Shown: positions 31,153 to 42,361, counted from the first letter of the stretch. The stretch is 64,000 bases of DNA from Aricia agestis (GCF_905147365.1 NC_056419.1:2425501-2489500), one strand, 5' to 3'. Made by a program: numbers and translations. The notes: generated by a model from the letters alone, not told the origin.

Positions 31153-32149
31153 TTAATAATTATAATACGAGTATAATAAGCTAAGCCACATGGCGGGAGA
31201 TTCGACACAGAACGATATCTCTTTAACACCCTAGAAACTCCATCCAGCTTGAGTGACCCCTCTCCACCAAGCCAATGTCGTTGTGACATCTAAAGGCAAA
31301 GGGTGGAGCAGCATAAAATCTAAGGAAATCGGAAAATGTCGGATCTACTGGCCGCCACACCGACTGGGACCTCACCGTTCAAAACATTAATATTATTATT
31401 ATGTAATTTATAAATTTAAATTCATAATATTATTTCAATTATCCTTGGAGCGAAAAATCTAAATAATAAAATAACAAAAAAAAATATATGAACGAACAGT
31501 CCATAGACGGCCACAATTGTATAAAAAAATAAAAAAAATACGAGTATTATAATCGCTACGTTCTAACATAAAAGTATATTCGTGAAACATATTGTATGTT
31601 GCGTAGGTCAGTGTTATAAGTTATTGCTTCTATTAAAATATTTTCGTAGAACACAGAATCAAATTCTTCGCGGCGCCAAACTTAGAAAAGACTAGATTTT
31701 TTCTATGAAAGGTACTTTCTATTGTATGCGTACTAAATATTACGAGTATTACCGATAACGAGTATGTGTGATATTCAAGTTGTGTGATATACATACACCT
31801 TATGTGATATCCACCTTGTGTGATATCCGACTTGTGGTATAAAGTATTATGAAAACGGTTTTCTAACACGGTGGCAGTATCAGATATCATGCGATAAATT
31901 ATCGTACGCTATAGAAAGCGGTAATGTCTTTATGCATATTCTCTAATGCTCGTTTTCTATTATGAAAATGCATTTTAAATATTGCCCTGAGGAAAAGCTA
32001 ATGATGATATTATGGAGCCTGGTAGAATTAATCTAAACGCTTAGCATGGCCACGATAGAAACGATAATTTTGATTCGATAATATGAGCTTTATATAATCT
32101 ATCTTTAGGGATTTTCAATAATTCAGATTAGGCATCTCTATCTTTTTAT
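31153..32149. other. Mixed stretch with one GC-richer block
   Basis: 31190-31385 is more GC-rich (CTTGAGTGACCCCTCTCCAC, ACCGACTGGGACCTCACC) than its surroundings, which suggests an imported repeat, but I find no second copy. Between 31780 and 31845 the phrase TTGTGTGATATCC is repeated three to four times in a degenerate array. Confidence 0.4.
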
Positions 32150-32215
32150 AAATTGGGGGAGGCCTACGTTCAGCAGTGGACGGCAATAGGCTGACGATGA
32201 TGTCGATGGTAAGCT
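32150..32215 (+). repeat. RTE-type LINE 3' end remnant
   Basis: TGGGGGAGGCCTACGTTCAG, CAGTGGACGGCAATAGGCTG and ACGATGATG match the 3' terminus of common insect RTE LINEs (coding end 'GRPTFSSG', then a GATGATG-type tail). Nothing upstream is preserved. Confidence 0.65.
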
Positions 32216-32479
32216 TTATAGACAACGTGCAGGAACTATAAGTGGTGGCTGGATAAGTTAACTATTAGGGAATCATTATTATTATAGTTTCGTGTTGGCA
32301 AGCTAGTCCGCAGAACCTTCGTTCCCAACGTTCTATAGTAAACTGATTTGACAGTCGTGGATTTAAAAAAAGAACACGTTTTTTTCAATAATTGTTAACA
32401 AATTATTGCATTGTCATTGGCTCTTAATACGTATACAGAGTTTCGAATTAATTAGACTACTGGAGATAGGTAAAAATCG

Positions 32480-32925
32480 TGCTCAAAGATTCCGTTACAT
32501 ACATACAGCCTAATAAAAGCGTGTTAATTACATTCAGTCTGATATATGGACGAATAGTAAGATGAGCTACAGACTAGGAAAGAAATATGGAAAATGACAA
32601 AAAACATGAAGATATTATATTTTAGAATAGCAAAAATTGGAAAGGGTGTAAGCGACAAATTGGTTTTTGTCGCGTAACTTAAAAACCATAAATATACATA
32701 TTTCATAATATAAGCTATGGACATATTAAAGTGTATGCTTGAACCAATCTATGTACAAATTTTGTAAGCTTAAACCACTCTCCTCTGTTGGCAAAATAGG
32801 AATCCTTTTTTTTACAAAGGTCTTTTTGATTGATTATACTGTGTTATAAAAGTTAACTTTAATTTCTTAGCTTTAGTCATTGTTGAGTAAAATCGATATC
32901 AAGGCGTCAAATTGTCCAGGCCTTA
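32480..32925 (-). repeat. Dispersed repeat, relative of the insert at 37716-38145
   Basis: On the minus strand it shares GATATCGATTTT, TGACTAAAGCTAAGAAATTA, GGATTCCTATTTTGCC, TACATAGATTGGTTCAAG and TTACGCGACAAAAACCA with 37716-38145, in the same order. The part near 32481-32520 (AAAGATTCCGTTACATACAT) also matches 4556-4585. The short frame at 32524-32724 has a parallel in the other copy but no known domain. Confidence 0.75.
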
Positions 32926-33061
32926 ACAACTTTAAATGTAGAGTTGGGCTGGTAGAGTAAGAAACTATAAAAACTTCGGGAGAGCAACATTGAAAAGTAT
33001 TTTCTGATTTATATTATGCCGTGTAGAGATTAACTAATAGGTACTGTTCACTTTCGTTATA

Positions 33062-33405
33062 CGTGGGAGAGCCATGCTTCGGCGCGAATGGGCCGGCTCG
33101 ACCGGATAAATACCACGTTCTCACCGGCGTGAAACAGCGCTTGCGTTGTGTTTCGCCGAGTGAGTGAGTTTACCGGAGGCCCAATCCCCTAACCCCTACC
33201 CTATTTCCTTCTCTACCCTCAACTATTCCCTTCCCTTCCCTTCCCTACCCTCCCCTATTACCCTATTCCCTCTTAAAAGGCCGGCAACGCACTTGCAGCT
33301 CTTCTGATGCTGCGAGTGTCCATGGGCGACGGAAGTTGCTTTCCATCAGGTGACCCGTTTGCTCGTTTGCCCCCTTATTTCATAAAAAAAAAAAAAAAAA
33401 AAAAA
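33062..33405 (+). mobile_element. SINE-A copy, full length, long poly-A
   Basis: Head CGTGGGAGAGCCATGCTTCG, GC body with an 11-base loss near TTCTCACCGGCGTGAAAC, pyrimidine minisatellite, tail, and about 21 A residues. The long tail suggests it is among the younger copies. Confidence 0.9.
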
Positions 33406-34494
33406 CGCGTATTTTTGAGTTGCGACTTATGAAGTTGTGTAACTTATAAGGAAAGAACAATTAAAAGGGTGTCTAGACTAGTTTGAGAGAAAGTTGTTAC
33501 TTTTTGTGCTTTTGTCCAGTTGTTGCGAACCTTGCGATTGAAAATACAAAAAGGTGGCGCATAATAATTGTACCTGTGTCTTTCGTGTCTTATTAAAAAT
33601 TGAGAAAGCTGAAAGATTAATTACAATAGTTTTCTTTTATAATTTATTTGACCATTTATATACTTATTTGTTATCAGTAATCTTGGCTCATATTATAAAT
33701 ACGTTATAGACTAAACACATATTTATATTATTTACACTAAAACGAACACTAAGCTAATATTAATAAAAATATATTTTCACTGTTCGTTGCTTGAAGTACA
33801 TATTAATGAAAAGTTCTAAAATAGCTACTGGTTGGTAACCTCTGGCATTATGTTTCCGATAAGGTATATCAATTGTTAAGTCCACTTTCATACAACTATT
33901 GTGTAACTTTTTTTATAACGTTTGATTTAATATTTCTATAGATTTCCTCTAACTAAATAGTTAAAGAAAACTGGCTTACTAACACGTAAGAAGTTAGATA
34001 TTAAACCATAAAAGTCATAATTCATGGTAACATACCGCAGATTTTAATTAAAGTAAATTATTATGCCAAGTCATAAAATATTTCACATTTTATGAAGATA
34101 CCTCATGTTTTAATTACGTAAGAGTCATAATTTACAGAAGTTAATGTAAATTTTATGAAGCCTAACTTACTATTAGTAATAAGAAGATCTACATTGTATA
34201 CACATACGTTTAGACCCGTCATACTCAACCAGCGGCCCGCTGGGGCTTTATCAGTGACCAGTTAAGGGAGTGCCTCCAGTTATATAAATATTATAATTTC
34301 AAGATGACTGGAAAATTAAATATTTTCTTGTGTAAAAAACAGTGTAGTTACTAGTTTAATAAGGCATGAATAATTTTGCACAATTAAATCTCCAATTTTG
34401 ATCAACGTTATGTTTTACCTCTAAATAATTTTGGTTGCAGCCCCTACAAAAAAGGTTGAGTACCGTTGCGTTAGACAATGTTTTTGTCCTTGTC
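33406..34494. other. AT-rich spacer with one retroposon 3' UTR remnant
   Basis: 33655-33770 (ATCTTGGCTCATATTATAAA, TATAGACTAAACACA, AACACTAAGC) is a decayed copy of the 3' UTR seen at 34665 and 46880. The rest is unassigned. Confidence 0.5.
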
Positions 34495-34497
34495 CTA

Positions 34498-34562
34498 AAA
34501 AATAGGGAGTAAACGAGCAAACGGGTCACCTGATGGAAAGCAACTACCGTAGCCCATGGACA
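34498..34562 (-). repeat. SINE-A tail fragment
   Basis: AAACGAGCAAACGGGTCACC and GATGGAAAGCAACTACCGTA are the 3' tail of SINE-A, minus strand, without the body or poly-A. Confidence 0.75.
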
Positions 34563-34664
34563 GTTTCTGCTACTTGTATCACTATGGAGTAAAGACATAA
34601 CATTGTAATCTTACGGAACCCCTGTAGAAAAGTCTACAAGAAAATCCACTATCAATTAGCAATT

Positions 34665-34850
34665 TTTTATTTATTTAACTCAGGCATCTTGGCCCATATT
34701 ATAAATACCTTATAGACTAACATACATACAATTATACTAAAAACTAACACTAACACTAAAACACTAAACACGTATTGTCTGCGACGTGGCGACGTGTTCG
34801 GAAGTCGTCCACGGAACCTTCTGTAGACGACACTATACTTTGTACAGTTT
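34665..34850 (-). mobile_element. ORF1-derived retroposon, 3' part
   Basis: Reading on the minus strand it ends with GGGCCAAGATGCCTGAG and an AATAAATAAA-type tail. Further upstream it has the block GACGTGTTCGGAAGTCGTCC (as written on plus). It is the shorter sister of 46870-47180 and keeps only the end of the coding part. Confidence 0.75.
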
Positions 34851-35681
34851 GTAGAAATAATACCTGTGGCCTACATTATGAATGCATGTTTGTACTCTCA
34901 TAATATTGTAATATTATTATTATACGTAATTTACACATACCCGTGCATATCATGTCTAAATACGGTACCGTCTGCTTTTATATAATTGTTTCTTAAGAAT
35001 CTTAAGTAGGTACGCTTAGGAAAATATTTTAAGTACTTTTGAAATATGCGTCTAGGACGCACTTGACGGAAATAGTTTTTAAGGAGCGCCCCTAGCGGAT
35101 GATTGAGGAAGTGAAGTTAAATTTTAATTTTGAACTATCAAGTCTGTTATTTTATTTGTTATGTTTATTAACAATGATGAATTAATATTGTTAGACGTCT
35201 TTGAAAATAATATATTTCATCATATCACAACTTAACACAACATTGCATTGTCTCTCAATCAATATTCAAATGACAGTGACGTATCGCCGCCATCTTGCGT
35301 TACATGTCAAAAGTCTTTTGGCGGTAAATCTCGTGTTGAAATTATGCAAATGCATTGTCTACGGCACTTATGACCCCAAGCAGGTTTTATTTCAATTATA
35401 AGTTGCCTAACTTAACAAGGACGCCATTTTGTTAATTAATTGGCGTTTACAGTGTTAGAGTGGGACTTTTTATGATAACCTCTGATTAAGTGTAGCTCGT
35501 TAGTTATTATTTTATATCAACTTTAATGATATTAAATGAGTATTTTGTTAATAATAGGTAGTCCGTATTGTATTAATTTTATTTTGTAACCGATTAAAAT
35601 AAAAATAAATGGCGCGCAAAACTTAAAGATCTAAAGTAATACTGGACGGGTAAGGCCCAGTAGGATTATAATTATTTATAA
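34851..35681. other. AT-rich spacer, nothing recognised
   Basis: A 66-codon frame at 35201-35401 has no domain. No repeats matched. Confidence 0.4.
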
Positions 35682-36014
35682 CAAGCTGTTACCCGCGACT
35701 TCGTCCGCGTCAACAAAATGTTAAATACATAGGTAAAAAATAAAAAAGTAAAAAAATGTCCTCTTCCTTTTTGGAAGTCGGTTAAAAAGTAGCCTAAGTT
35801 ACTCCTTATTACATCAGCTATCTGCCAATTAAAGTCCCATCAAAATCGGTCCAGCCATTTCGGGGATTAGCCGGAACAAACAGACAGACAGACAAAAATT
35901 CTAAAAATTGTTATTTTGGTGTAAGTACCGTATAAATATTCACATGCATGTAGTAAAAAACGGTTATTTTAATATTACAAACAGACACTCCAATTTAATT
36001 TATATAAATATATA
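35682..36014 (-). mobile_element. Helitron-like repeat, minus strand (copy of 54203-54623)
   Basis: Begins AAGCTGTTACCCGCGACTTC and GTCCGCGTCAAC, then GGAAGTCGGTTAAAAAGTAG, TTACATCAGCTATCTGCC, ATTTCGGGGATTAGCCGG and AAACAGACACTCCAATTTAA. The internal order is the same as at 54203. A SINE-A follows directly at its far end. Confidence 0.75.
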
Positions 36015-36366
36015 TTTTTTTTATGAAATAAGGGGGCAAACGAGCAAACGGGTCACCTGATGGATAGCAACTTCCGTCGCCCATGGACACTCGCAGCATC
36101 AGAAGAGCTGCAGGTGCGTTGCCGGCCTTTTAAGGGGTAATAGGGGAGGGTAGGGAAGGGAATAGGGGAGGGTACGGAAGGGAATAGGGGAGGGAACGGA
36201 AGGAAATAGGGGAGGGTAGGGAAAGGAAAAGGGTAGGGGATTGGGCCTCCGGTAAACTCACTCGGCGAAACACAGCGGAAGCGCTGTTTCACGCCGGTTT
36301 TCTGTGAGGACGTGGTATTTCTCCGGTCGAGCCGGCCCATTCGTGCCGAAGCATGGCTCTCCCACG
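36015..36366 (-). mobile_element. SINE-A copy, expanded minisatellite
   Basis: Full length, minus strand. The purine minisatellite has about five GGGAATAGGGGAGGGTA-type units, more than sister copies. A 105-codon minus frame (36053-36370) is open only because this repeat lacks stops. Confidence 0.9.
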
Positions 36367-36385
36367 TCAAAAATTATATGTATAG

Positions 36386-36553
36386 AGTATAGATGTTGAC
36401 TTACGTCATTTGGTTGATTTATTTCATTTTAACAAAACCTAGTCTTCTCACTCGTCACTCGTGAAATATGTCGGCTGGATTTGACAATACGCGACTAAAT
36501 TACGTAGGTCCGCCATCTGTGATCTGCTTATGAATCAAATTCTCTACCGTACA
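36386..36553. mobile_element. MITE-G copy d, diverged
   Basis: The right end (ACGTAGGTCCGCCATCTG, TGAATCAAATTCTCTAC) is clear; the left end (TTGACTTACGTCATTTGGTT) is decayed. Confidence 0.65.
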
Positions 36554-36865
36554 TCAAAAAGGTGTATGCACCAAGGTTTTTGTTTTTTCAACTAAACTTA
36601 CTAAATTATTTAATTAATTTTCATGTGAACATTCATTGGTCATATAAGGGTGCGGCTACATGCGTGTCTATGTTGCGAAATAGAGGTATTCAACATAACA
36701 TAACCACAAAACATAATAGCTCTGTTAATAGGTGTAGCCCAGTTATGGGCGATTAGTTATGTTAGTTTAGCATTATTAATTATACTTTAGGTACTCGATA
36801 AGTTTAGATTTAAGTAGCCAAGGTATAACCGAAATAACGACGCACAGAATTATACATATACAAAC

Positions 36866-36975
36866 TATATTATGACGCCCGTAACTCCGTTACTCCAATA
36901 TTCGTTTATCGCGCGGTAAGCGTAAATATTACCGGGATAGAAAGTATCCTATGTGATGTGTCCTTTCCCGGGCCT
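36866..36975 (-). repeat. Helitron-like fragment, minus strand
   Basis: ATGACGCCCGTAACTCCGTT, TTCGTTTATCGCGCGGTAAG, ACCGGGATAGAAAGTATCCT and CCTTTCCCGGGCC follow the minus-strand order of the short CTAGT-ended repeat. Confidence 0.7.
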
Positions 36976-37013
36976 CGATTGGCCGTTTTGCTTTAGACCA
37001 GTACCTGTAGACA

Positions 37014-37134
37014 AGTGGCAAAGCGCTAACGCTGACGCTAACGCTAGCGCTACAAAATGTACGCGATTTGACATAAGTCATCGCTTCGCTAGCGAATACT
37101 AATGTCAAACCCATACATTTTGTAGCGCTAGGGG
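37014..37134. mobile_element. Palindromic miniature element
   Basis: AGCGCTACAAAATGTACGCG and GATTTGACAT at the left face ATGTCAAACCCATACATTTT and GTAGCGCTA at the right. The left end also has a short GCTAACGCTGACGCTAACGC array. Confidence 0.7.
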
Positions 37135-37316
37135 CAGGGGTTCTCAGACTTATTTTGTCTACTGCCCACTTTGAGAGCATGTTGAGAGATGTTTTATCGC
37201 CCCCTTTGTTTCAATTTAAAATGCATCCCGATGAAAATTTTTTTCTGGGTCCCACACCCCCCTTTAAACCTTCAGCGCCCACAGGGGGCGTTATCGCCCA
37301 CTTTGAGGAAAGACTG
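37135..37316 (+). mobile_element. hAT miniature element, sister of 18765-18987
   Basis: CAGGGGTTCTCAGACTTATT, TGTCTACTGCCCACTTTGAG, TTTCAATTTAAAATGCATCC, TTTTCTGGGTCCCACACC and CACTTTGAGGAAAGACTG match the 18765 element in order. The 8-bp duplication is not recognisable. Confidence 0.85.
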
Positions 37317-37565
37317 CTTCAGACTTTAGTATTCGTTATAGCTTTTGGATAGACGTAATTACTCATCTTGGTGGAACATTACATGTTACAATTCTGCATG
37401 GATGCTTTCCGCCTGATGATGATGCCGCCATGTTGCAAAGTGTCATGGTTGTAAGACGTTATAATGGCGGCATTAATTTTAAATTTTGGTAAAATTCTAT
37501 TATTACTAAGTAAGTACTTTCAGTAATCGCCTTGTAAAATCTAGAACAAAAAATTAATTCCATAA

Positions 37566-38250
37566 ACAGGGTGGAACAAAACTAAGTTAACCTTAGGGGT
37601 GTGTAATGTGTATGTGTCCCTTGTATAGATTCACTGTGAAAGTATCAGATTTTTTTTTTGTGATTTATATGGGCAAGCGTCCGAGAATCAGGAAGTTTTC
37701 CTATACAAAACTTAAGGAGACGCCTTGATAATTTGGCTGTAGCGATATCGATTTTTCTCAGCGATGACTAAAGCTAAGAAATTAAAGTTCATTGTCAGTA
37801 TTCATCATGTCTTTGTCTTTGAATTACCCATAGCATAACACGATTGGTCAACTTTTATAGCACAGAATAAGCAATCAAAAAGACTTCTGTAAAAAAAAAG
37901 GATTCCTATTTTGCCAACAGAGGAGAGTGATTTAAGCTTCCAAAATTTGTACATAGATTGGTTCAAGCGTACACTTTTATTTGCCCATAGCAGCTTATAT
38001 GAAATGTATTTATGGTTTTTAAATTACGCGACAAAAACCATTTTCTCGCTTACGCCCTTTCCATTTTTTGCTGTTCCATTGCTTGTTTTCAAGCAATCTA
38101 AAACATAATATCCAACACGGTTTTTTACTTTAACGCGGCGTCACCTTAAAAAAAGGGACTCTTCCAGCCCTGCTATTTTAACAGTGAACTCAATACAGGG
38201 GACTCATACACCCCCAAAAGTTATCATTTAGTTTTGTTACAACCTGTAGA
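37566..38250. mobile_element. Foldback element FB-1, copy C, diverged and split
   Basis: Outer ends CAGGGTGGAACAAAACTAAG and TAGTTTTGTTACAACCTGTA, inner TTCACTGTGAAAGTATCAG and AACAGTGAACTCAATACAGG match FB-1 loosely. The middle is occupied by the TTAA-flanked insertion at 37716-38145. Confidence 0.75.
37716..38145 (+). mobile_element. 430-bp insertion flanked by TTAA
   Basis: Ends GGAGACGCC and GGCGTCACC are inverted repeats (one mismatch) directly flanked by TTAA (37712-37715 and 38146-38149). TTAA is the target of piggyBac-type transposases, though piggyBac ends normally start CCC. It shares at least 300 bases with 32480-32925. Confidence 0.7.
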
Positions 38251-38508
38251 TTAACAATTTACATACTCGTAATAATATAGCATGCAAATATGTTTAATTA
38301 TAAAATAACTGTTGTTCTTGACCCGTATGTAATGCGTGGGCATATCAGATTGTTACTAGTCTCATTTACGGCCGACTGTATCGTACAGCTAATTGGTGAA
38401 TGTTTGGTAACAAATAACAAGTAACTACTAGATTATAGCTAAGATTATTATGCTACTAATATATTTTTATACTTACTTCATTTCGAACTATGCCTATTAA
38501 TATCATAA

Positions 38509-39050
38509 TTCATAACGCTTCCGTGGGCCAGTGGTTTAGAGCGTGGCTCTCGACTCGGAGGTCGTGGGTTCGATTCCCGCGTTGGAAACATGTTATTTCC
38601 AAGTTTGGTTAGGACAATGCAGGCTGATCACCTGATTGTCTGACAAGTAAGATGATCCATGCGTCGGATGGGTATGTAAAAAGTCGGTCCTGCGCCTGAT
38701 CTCTCGCCAGTCGTGCCGGTCTTCCGTCCCCAGGCCCCGTAAGGGCTACTGGCGCCTGTGTGAAAATAAAAAGGATTTTGGCGCCCCTTTAGGCAAATTT
38801 TTTGGACCTTGTAGTAGGTTTTGGCGCCCCTAAAGATGGCAATTTGGCGCCCCTAGAGGATGGCGCCCGTGTGCATTGCACACATTGCACATATGGTAGC
38901 GGGGGCCCTGTCCGTCCCACTGGGTTATGAGAGTGAAAGGAATAGAGAGTGCTCTTGTGTACTGCGCACACATTTGGGCACTATAAAATTACTCCTGCGT
39001 CTGGTTTCAATGAAACTGGCCATCGTCACCGAAACCGGTGTGGGGAGTAT
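38509..39050 (+). mobile_element. SINE-B copy 1 (tRNA-derived) with nested hAT element
   Basis: A tRNA-like head holds an A box region (GTGGGCCAGTGG), an anticodon-arm-like GACTCGGAGGTC and a perfect B box (GGTTCGATTCC). It is followed by an unrelated body (TGATCACCTGATTGTCTGAC, AAAAAGTCGGTCCTGCGC, GAGTGCTCTTGTGTACTGCG) and a 3' end GAAACCGGTGTGGGGAG. An exact 14-bp target duplication, TATTAATATCATAA, lies at 38495-38508 and 39051-39064. Not a functional tRNA gene: there is no 3' acceptor partner. Confidence 0.93.
38731..38910 (+). mobile_element. 180-bp hAT miniature element inside SINE-B
   Basis: Begins CAGGCCCCGTAAGGGC and ends GTAGCGGGGGCCCTG, imperfect TIRs of the CAGGGCCCC type. Flanked by an exact 8-bp duplication TCCGTCCC (38723-38730, 38911-38918). 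The SINE at 56870 has the uninterrupted sequence. It contains the motif TTGGCGCCCCTNNAG three times. Confidence 0.93.
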
Positions 39051-39064
39051 TATTAATATCATAA

Positions 39065-39510
39065 ATGTAAAACTGTCTATCTACAACCTTATCTATCAAT
39101 TACATTAATTATCATATCAAACCACAATTAATTTTTTTTTTGATATTCGGTATAGATAAACTTTAAAAGCCAAGGAATAGACATGGGATGCTTTTATGCC
39201 AAAAAAGTACGGTTCCTGCGCTATAACTGAAGTTGTGGAAAACTTTTACTTTTAATATAAAGGGAAAAGTTATTAAAGCTCCATATTAGCTTTAGACGAT
39301 AGTTACGATGAATTGACTTATTAAGCTTATTGTTAGCTAAAAGCATAAACCACCGTTCGTAAAACATAGTTTATAATCTGTGGTTTACGTGAAATCACAC
39401 TGGGGGTATAATAAAATCGACGTTTTTATAATACAATTAACTTTCTAACTCGTGTGTTTCATATTATGCACGTCCGTTTGACTATGTTTATGGTCGAGTA
39501 ATATCCGTTT
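39065..39510. other. AT-rich spacer, nothing recognised
   Basis: No reading frame or repeat that I can support. Confidence 0.4.
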
Positions 39511-39930
39511 TTAACCTACTTCCAAAAAGGAGGAGGTTATACGTTCGTCTGTTTATATATTTTTTTTGTATGTTCAACCATAACTTCGCCGTTCGTGGAC
39601 CGATCTTCATGATTATTTTGTTGTTGTACAGGGTTGAATCCGAGGTTCACAAAAATGGTGATCTGATGATGGGATCCATGAGGAATCGAGGGGACTCCTT
39701 GAAATTTGTATGGAAACATATAGTGATTTTGATTTTTTCTGAAGTGTTTTAGGCATATACTACCAAAAAGTAAGATTTTGCACCAGGATGTACCCTGGTT
39801 CCGAAGGTACCCAACAGAACTTTTGAATCCTTATAGATACAAGTTCGAGGATTTTGGCTTTATTTATACTACTCCAAGCAAAAGCCAATGAATTCTACAT
39901 TATTATTTATCATCTCATCATTAATACATT
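39511..39930 (+). repeat. Dispersed repeat starting AACCTACTTCCAAAAAGGAG
   Basis: The phrase AAAAAGGAGGAGGTTATACG, TTCGTCTGTTTATATA, ACTTCGCCGTTCGTGGACC and TCTTCATGATTA is typical of a very common lepidopteran repeat. A short diverged copy is at 60241-60300. Reading frames here are incidental. Confidence 0.65.
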
Positions 39931-39972
39931 ATGCAGGTATCGCACTATTAATTGCTTAGCAAATAAGGCTGT

Positions 39973-40555
39973 ATTTATATGCATCCGCGCGAACGAGCGG
40001 TTTGGTCGCTACATCGCAAGATCACAAGCAACATGTAACGATTTATTTAAGAGGAAACGCGGGTGCAGAAGTATTTAAACGAAGACACTATTGCCATCAC
40101 GCTTCACCCTGCGCCGACACGTGTATTGTGATAGAGACAGATACAGTAAATCGAGGTAGTCCTCTGATTCCTCCCTATGCCTCTATGTTTTTATTTTATC
40201 TTAAATATCTTTCAAATTTGTTTTATGGTCGGTGGATTGGCGGGGTACGGGTCAGTCATTTTTTGCGATTTTTGAAGGGTCATATTTTTTTATTTATTAG
40301 TAAATTTAGAAAAAATCTAACGTAGAGGCATAGCTTTAATAGATCCCAATATTGTATAAAAATCATTTGTCTAGACGCATTGTCCAGGGAGTAAATTGGG
40401 GAATACGTTTGTATGGTGTATCGCGGTGTACTTTCATTCTTGAACCAGCTTTTCGATTTATATGCTCCGCTCGAACGCGCGGTTTGGCCGCGATATCACA
40501 AGCAATACTCTCAGTCTCTACCGACCTAAGCGAAACGGCGAAGCCATACATTTAC
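39973..40555 (+). repeat. Repeat with two related GC-rich blocks
   Basis: TTTATATGCATCCGCGCGAA, CGAGCGGTTTGGTCGC (39974-40010) and TTTATATGCTCCGCTCGAAC, GCGCGGTTTGGCCGCG (40456-40492) are diverged copies. GCATTGTCCAGGGAGTAAAT (40378) recurs at 49310. The 107-codon frame 40002-40325 shows no domain. Confidence 0.5.
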
Positions 40556-40582
40556 TGATAGGTATGTAGAATTTGTGCTCTA

Positions 40583-41192
40583 GTCGAATACGTGGAAGAA
40601 TATACTTATCTTGGCCAAATAATATCACCAAATGACCTCACAACGAAAGAAGTAAACAATAGAATCAATTAGGAAGCGGTACTGGTCGCTCAAAGAAATT
40701 GTTAAAAATCCACAAATCAATCTTGCACTTAAAAGTAAAATATTCGATTCATGTATTCTACCCACTCTGACTTATGGATGTCAAACATGGAGCTTAACAG
40801 AAAATAACATACGTAAATTAAAAACCTGTCAGTATAGTATGGAAAGAAGCTTACTCAATATTAAATTACATAACAGGATAAGACTAGATACTATTCGTAA
40901 AAGAACCAGAATAACGGACGTAACATTCCTCATTAAAAAACTAAAGTGGAGATGGTCAGGGCACATGATGAGAAATAAAAAGGAAAAATGGGCTAAGCAT
41001 GTCGCCGAGTGGTGCCCAAGACAATATAAAAGGAAGAAAGGGAGACAACGCCGCCGATGGGAAGATGATATAAAAAGAGTAGCAGGATCTACCTGGATGA
41101 GAAAAACACACGATCGTGTCCTATGGCAAGCTTTAGGGGAGGCCTATGCTGAAAAGCAAGTCAATCTTTGTGTAACTGGTGCCAATAATTAA
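40583..41192 (+). pseudogene. RTE reverse transcriptase C-terminal fragment, frameshifted
   Basis: The first frame reads VEYVEEYTYLGQIISPND to NNRIN and hits a stop at 40670-40672. Homology resumes one base over (RKRYWSLKEIVKNPQINL, FDSCILPTLTYGCQTWSLTE) and continues to the stop at 41190-41192 (KLKWRWSGHMMR, KGRQRRRWEDDI, WQALGEAYAEKQ). Fingers and palm with the catalytic YADD are missing. Product would be inactive. Confidence 0.85.
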
Positions 41193-41253
41193 AAATCAAT
41201 ATATTGTAATGTTAATAAGATTGTCAAATAGAGGCTATTATTATTATTATTAT
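40583..41253 (+). mobile_element. RTE-clade LINE, 3' end only
   Basis: A 5'-truncated LINE: the end of the RT protein, a short 3' UTR and an (ATT)n tail at 41235-41252. The protein part starts with VEEYTYLGQIISPND and ends ALGEAYAEKQV, typical of RTE elements. The coding part is broken. Confidence 0.88.
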
Positions 41254-41353
41254 GTAGAATTTGTTGAAGTTAGGATCGGTAGAGTTGGGGCGTGTAGATT
41301 CAGAAGCTTGGCTCTAAATGAGGTCTGATATCATTTTCACAGGGCAAACTGCC

Positions 41354-41381
41354 TTGATTTGGGATTTAAATCCCAAATCAA
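41354..41381. repeat. Perfect 28-bp palindrome
   Basis: TTGATTTGGGATTT joined directly to its reverse complement, no loop. Confidence 0.93.
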
Positions 41382-42361
41382 TGGGATTAAGAGCTTACCT
41401 CATATACCTCTATGTTGCTATAATATCCAATTAGAATAAAATTTGAATTGATGCTATATGTTATGAAATCTATATTTATTAATTATATTATTTTCAGATA
41501 GGTTGTTAGATGTCGTCAAAAGAATCATAGTAGAATAATATTATTATGTGTGTGTGTACTTGACTATTATAATAACTGTTTGGCAATTTTTTACAAACAA
41601 AACTGTTATAAATATAATAAAAATCAAAACTTAGATAGGTTTGCTTTCAAGTAATCACCTGGACCTCCGCTAATTTTGATAAAAATATTTTCATAATATC
41701 TGAGTACAGGGACACATACATTTAGTTGATTTTACATTTTTTCGCACTTGCTTCTATTTTGTTTTACATTTGACCACATTTTTATAATGAAACAGGTTTA
41801 TCATGATTGAATTTTAAGGAGAGTTCGCTATAAATACTTCAAATATGGATTTGTGTGTCACAACAATGAACAATAAAGTCGACCGTGTGAACTCACCTTT
41901 ATCATTTATCTTACATAAATGTAACTACACTCATAAGAATAGAGTTTAAAATCGATTGAGCAGTTGAATTTTTTACCTGCCTTACCTTTTCGGGGTGCAG
42001 TTATATCATCTCTTGTATTTGGTGAAATCAAGTTTAGAGAACTATATTTAGACAGCGATATGGATCGTAATTGTTAACTTTTAATCCCCGCCCACTTTGT
42101 GATATGACAGATTGAATGTTTAAAATTTCCGGGTCTGGTGTCTCGGTGTGAGTTCCAAAATTTAGCCCAGTATATTGATTGTGATTTGTATTTTGTAAGA
42201 TCTTGAATCGACGCCATATTGCTGATTCTTTCCTATAATATGTACGGCAGTGCATTGACGTATATCATTTTGTTGGGATCCATACCAATATAAATACGAA
42301 AATATCTGATGAGACGGATATTTTCGTTTTCGGTTAATTTTCGGTTTTACTGAAATTTTTT
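41382..42361. other. AT-rich spacer, nothing recognised
   Basis: The minus frame at 42034-42255 has no domain. No dispersed repeat identified. Confidence 0.4.

Noticed and set aside
36053..36370. 105-codon minus frame
   Set aside because: Lies wholly within SINE-A; the purine minisatellite lacks stops in this frame.
38517..38590. Possible tRNA gene (A and B boxes)
   Set aside because: The tRNA-like part continues into a SINE body and has a SINE target duplication. The acceptor stem does not close.
40002..40325. 107-codon plus frame
   Set aside because: Within repeat sequence and without recognisable motif.
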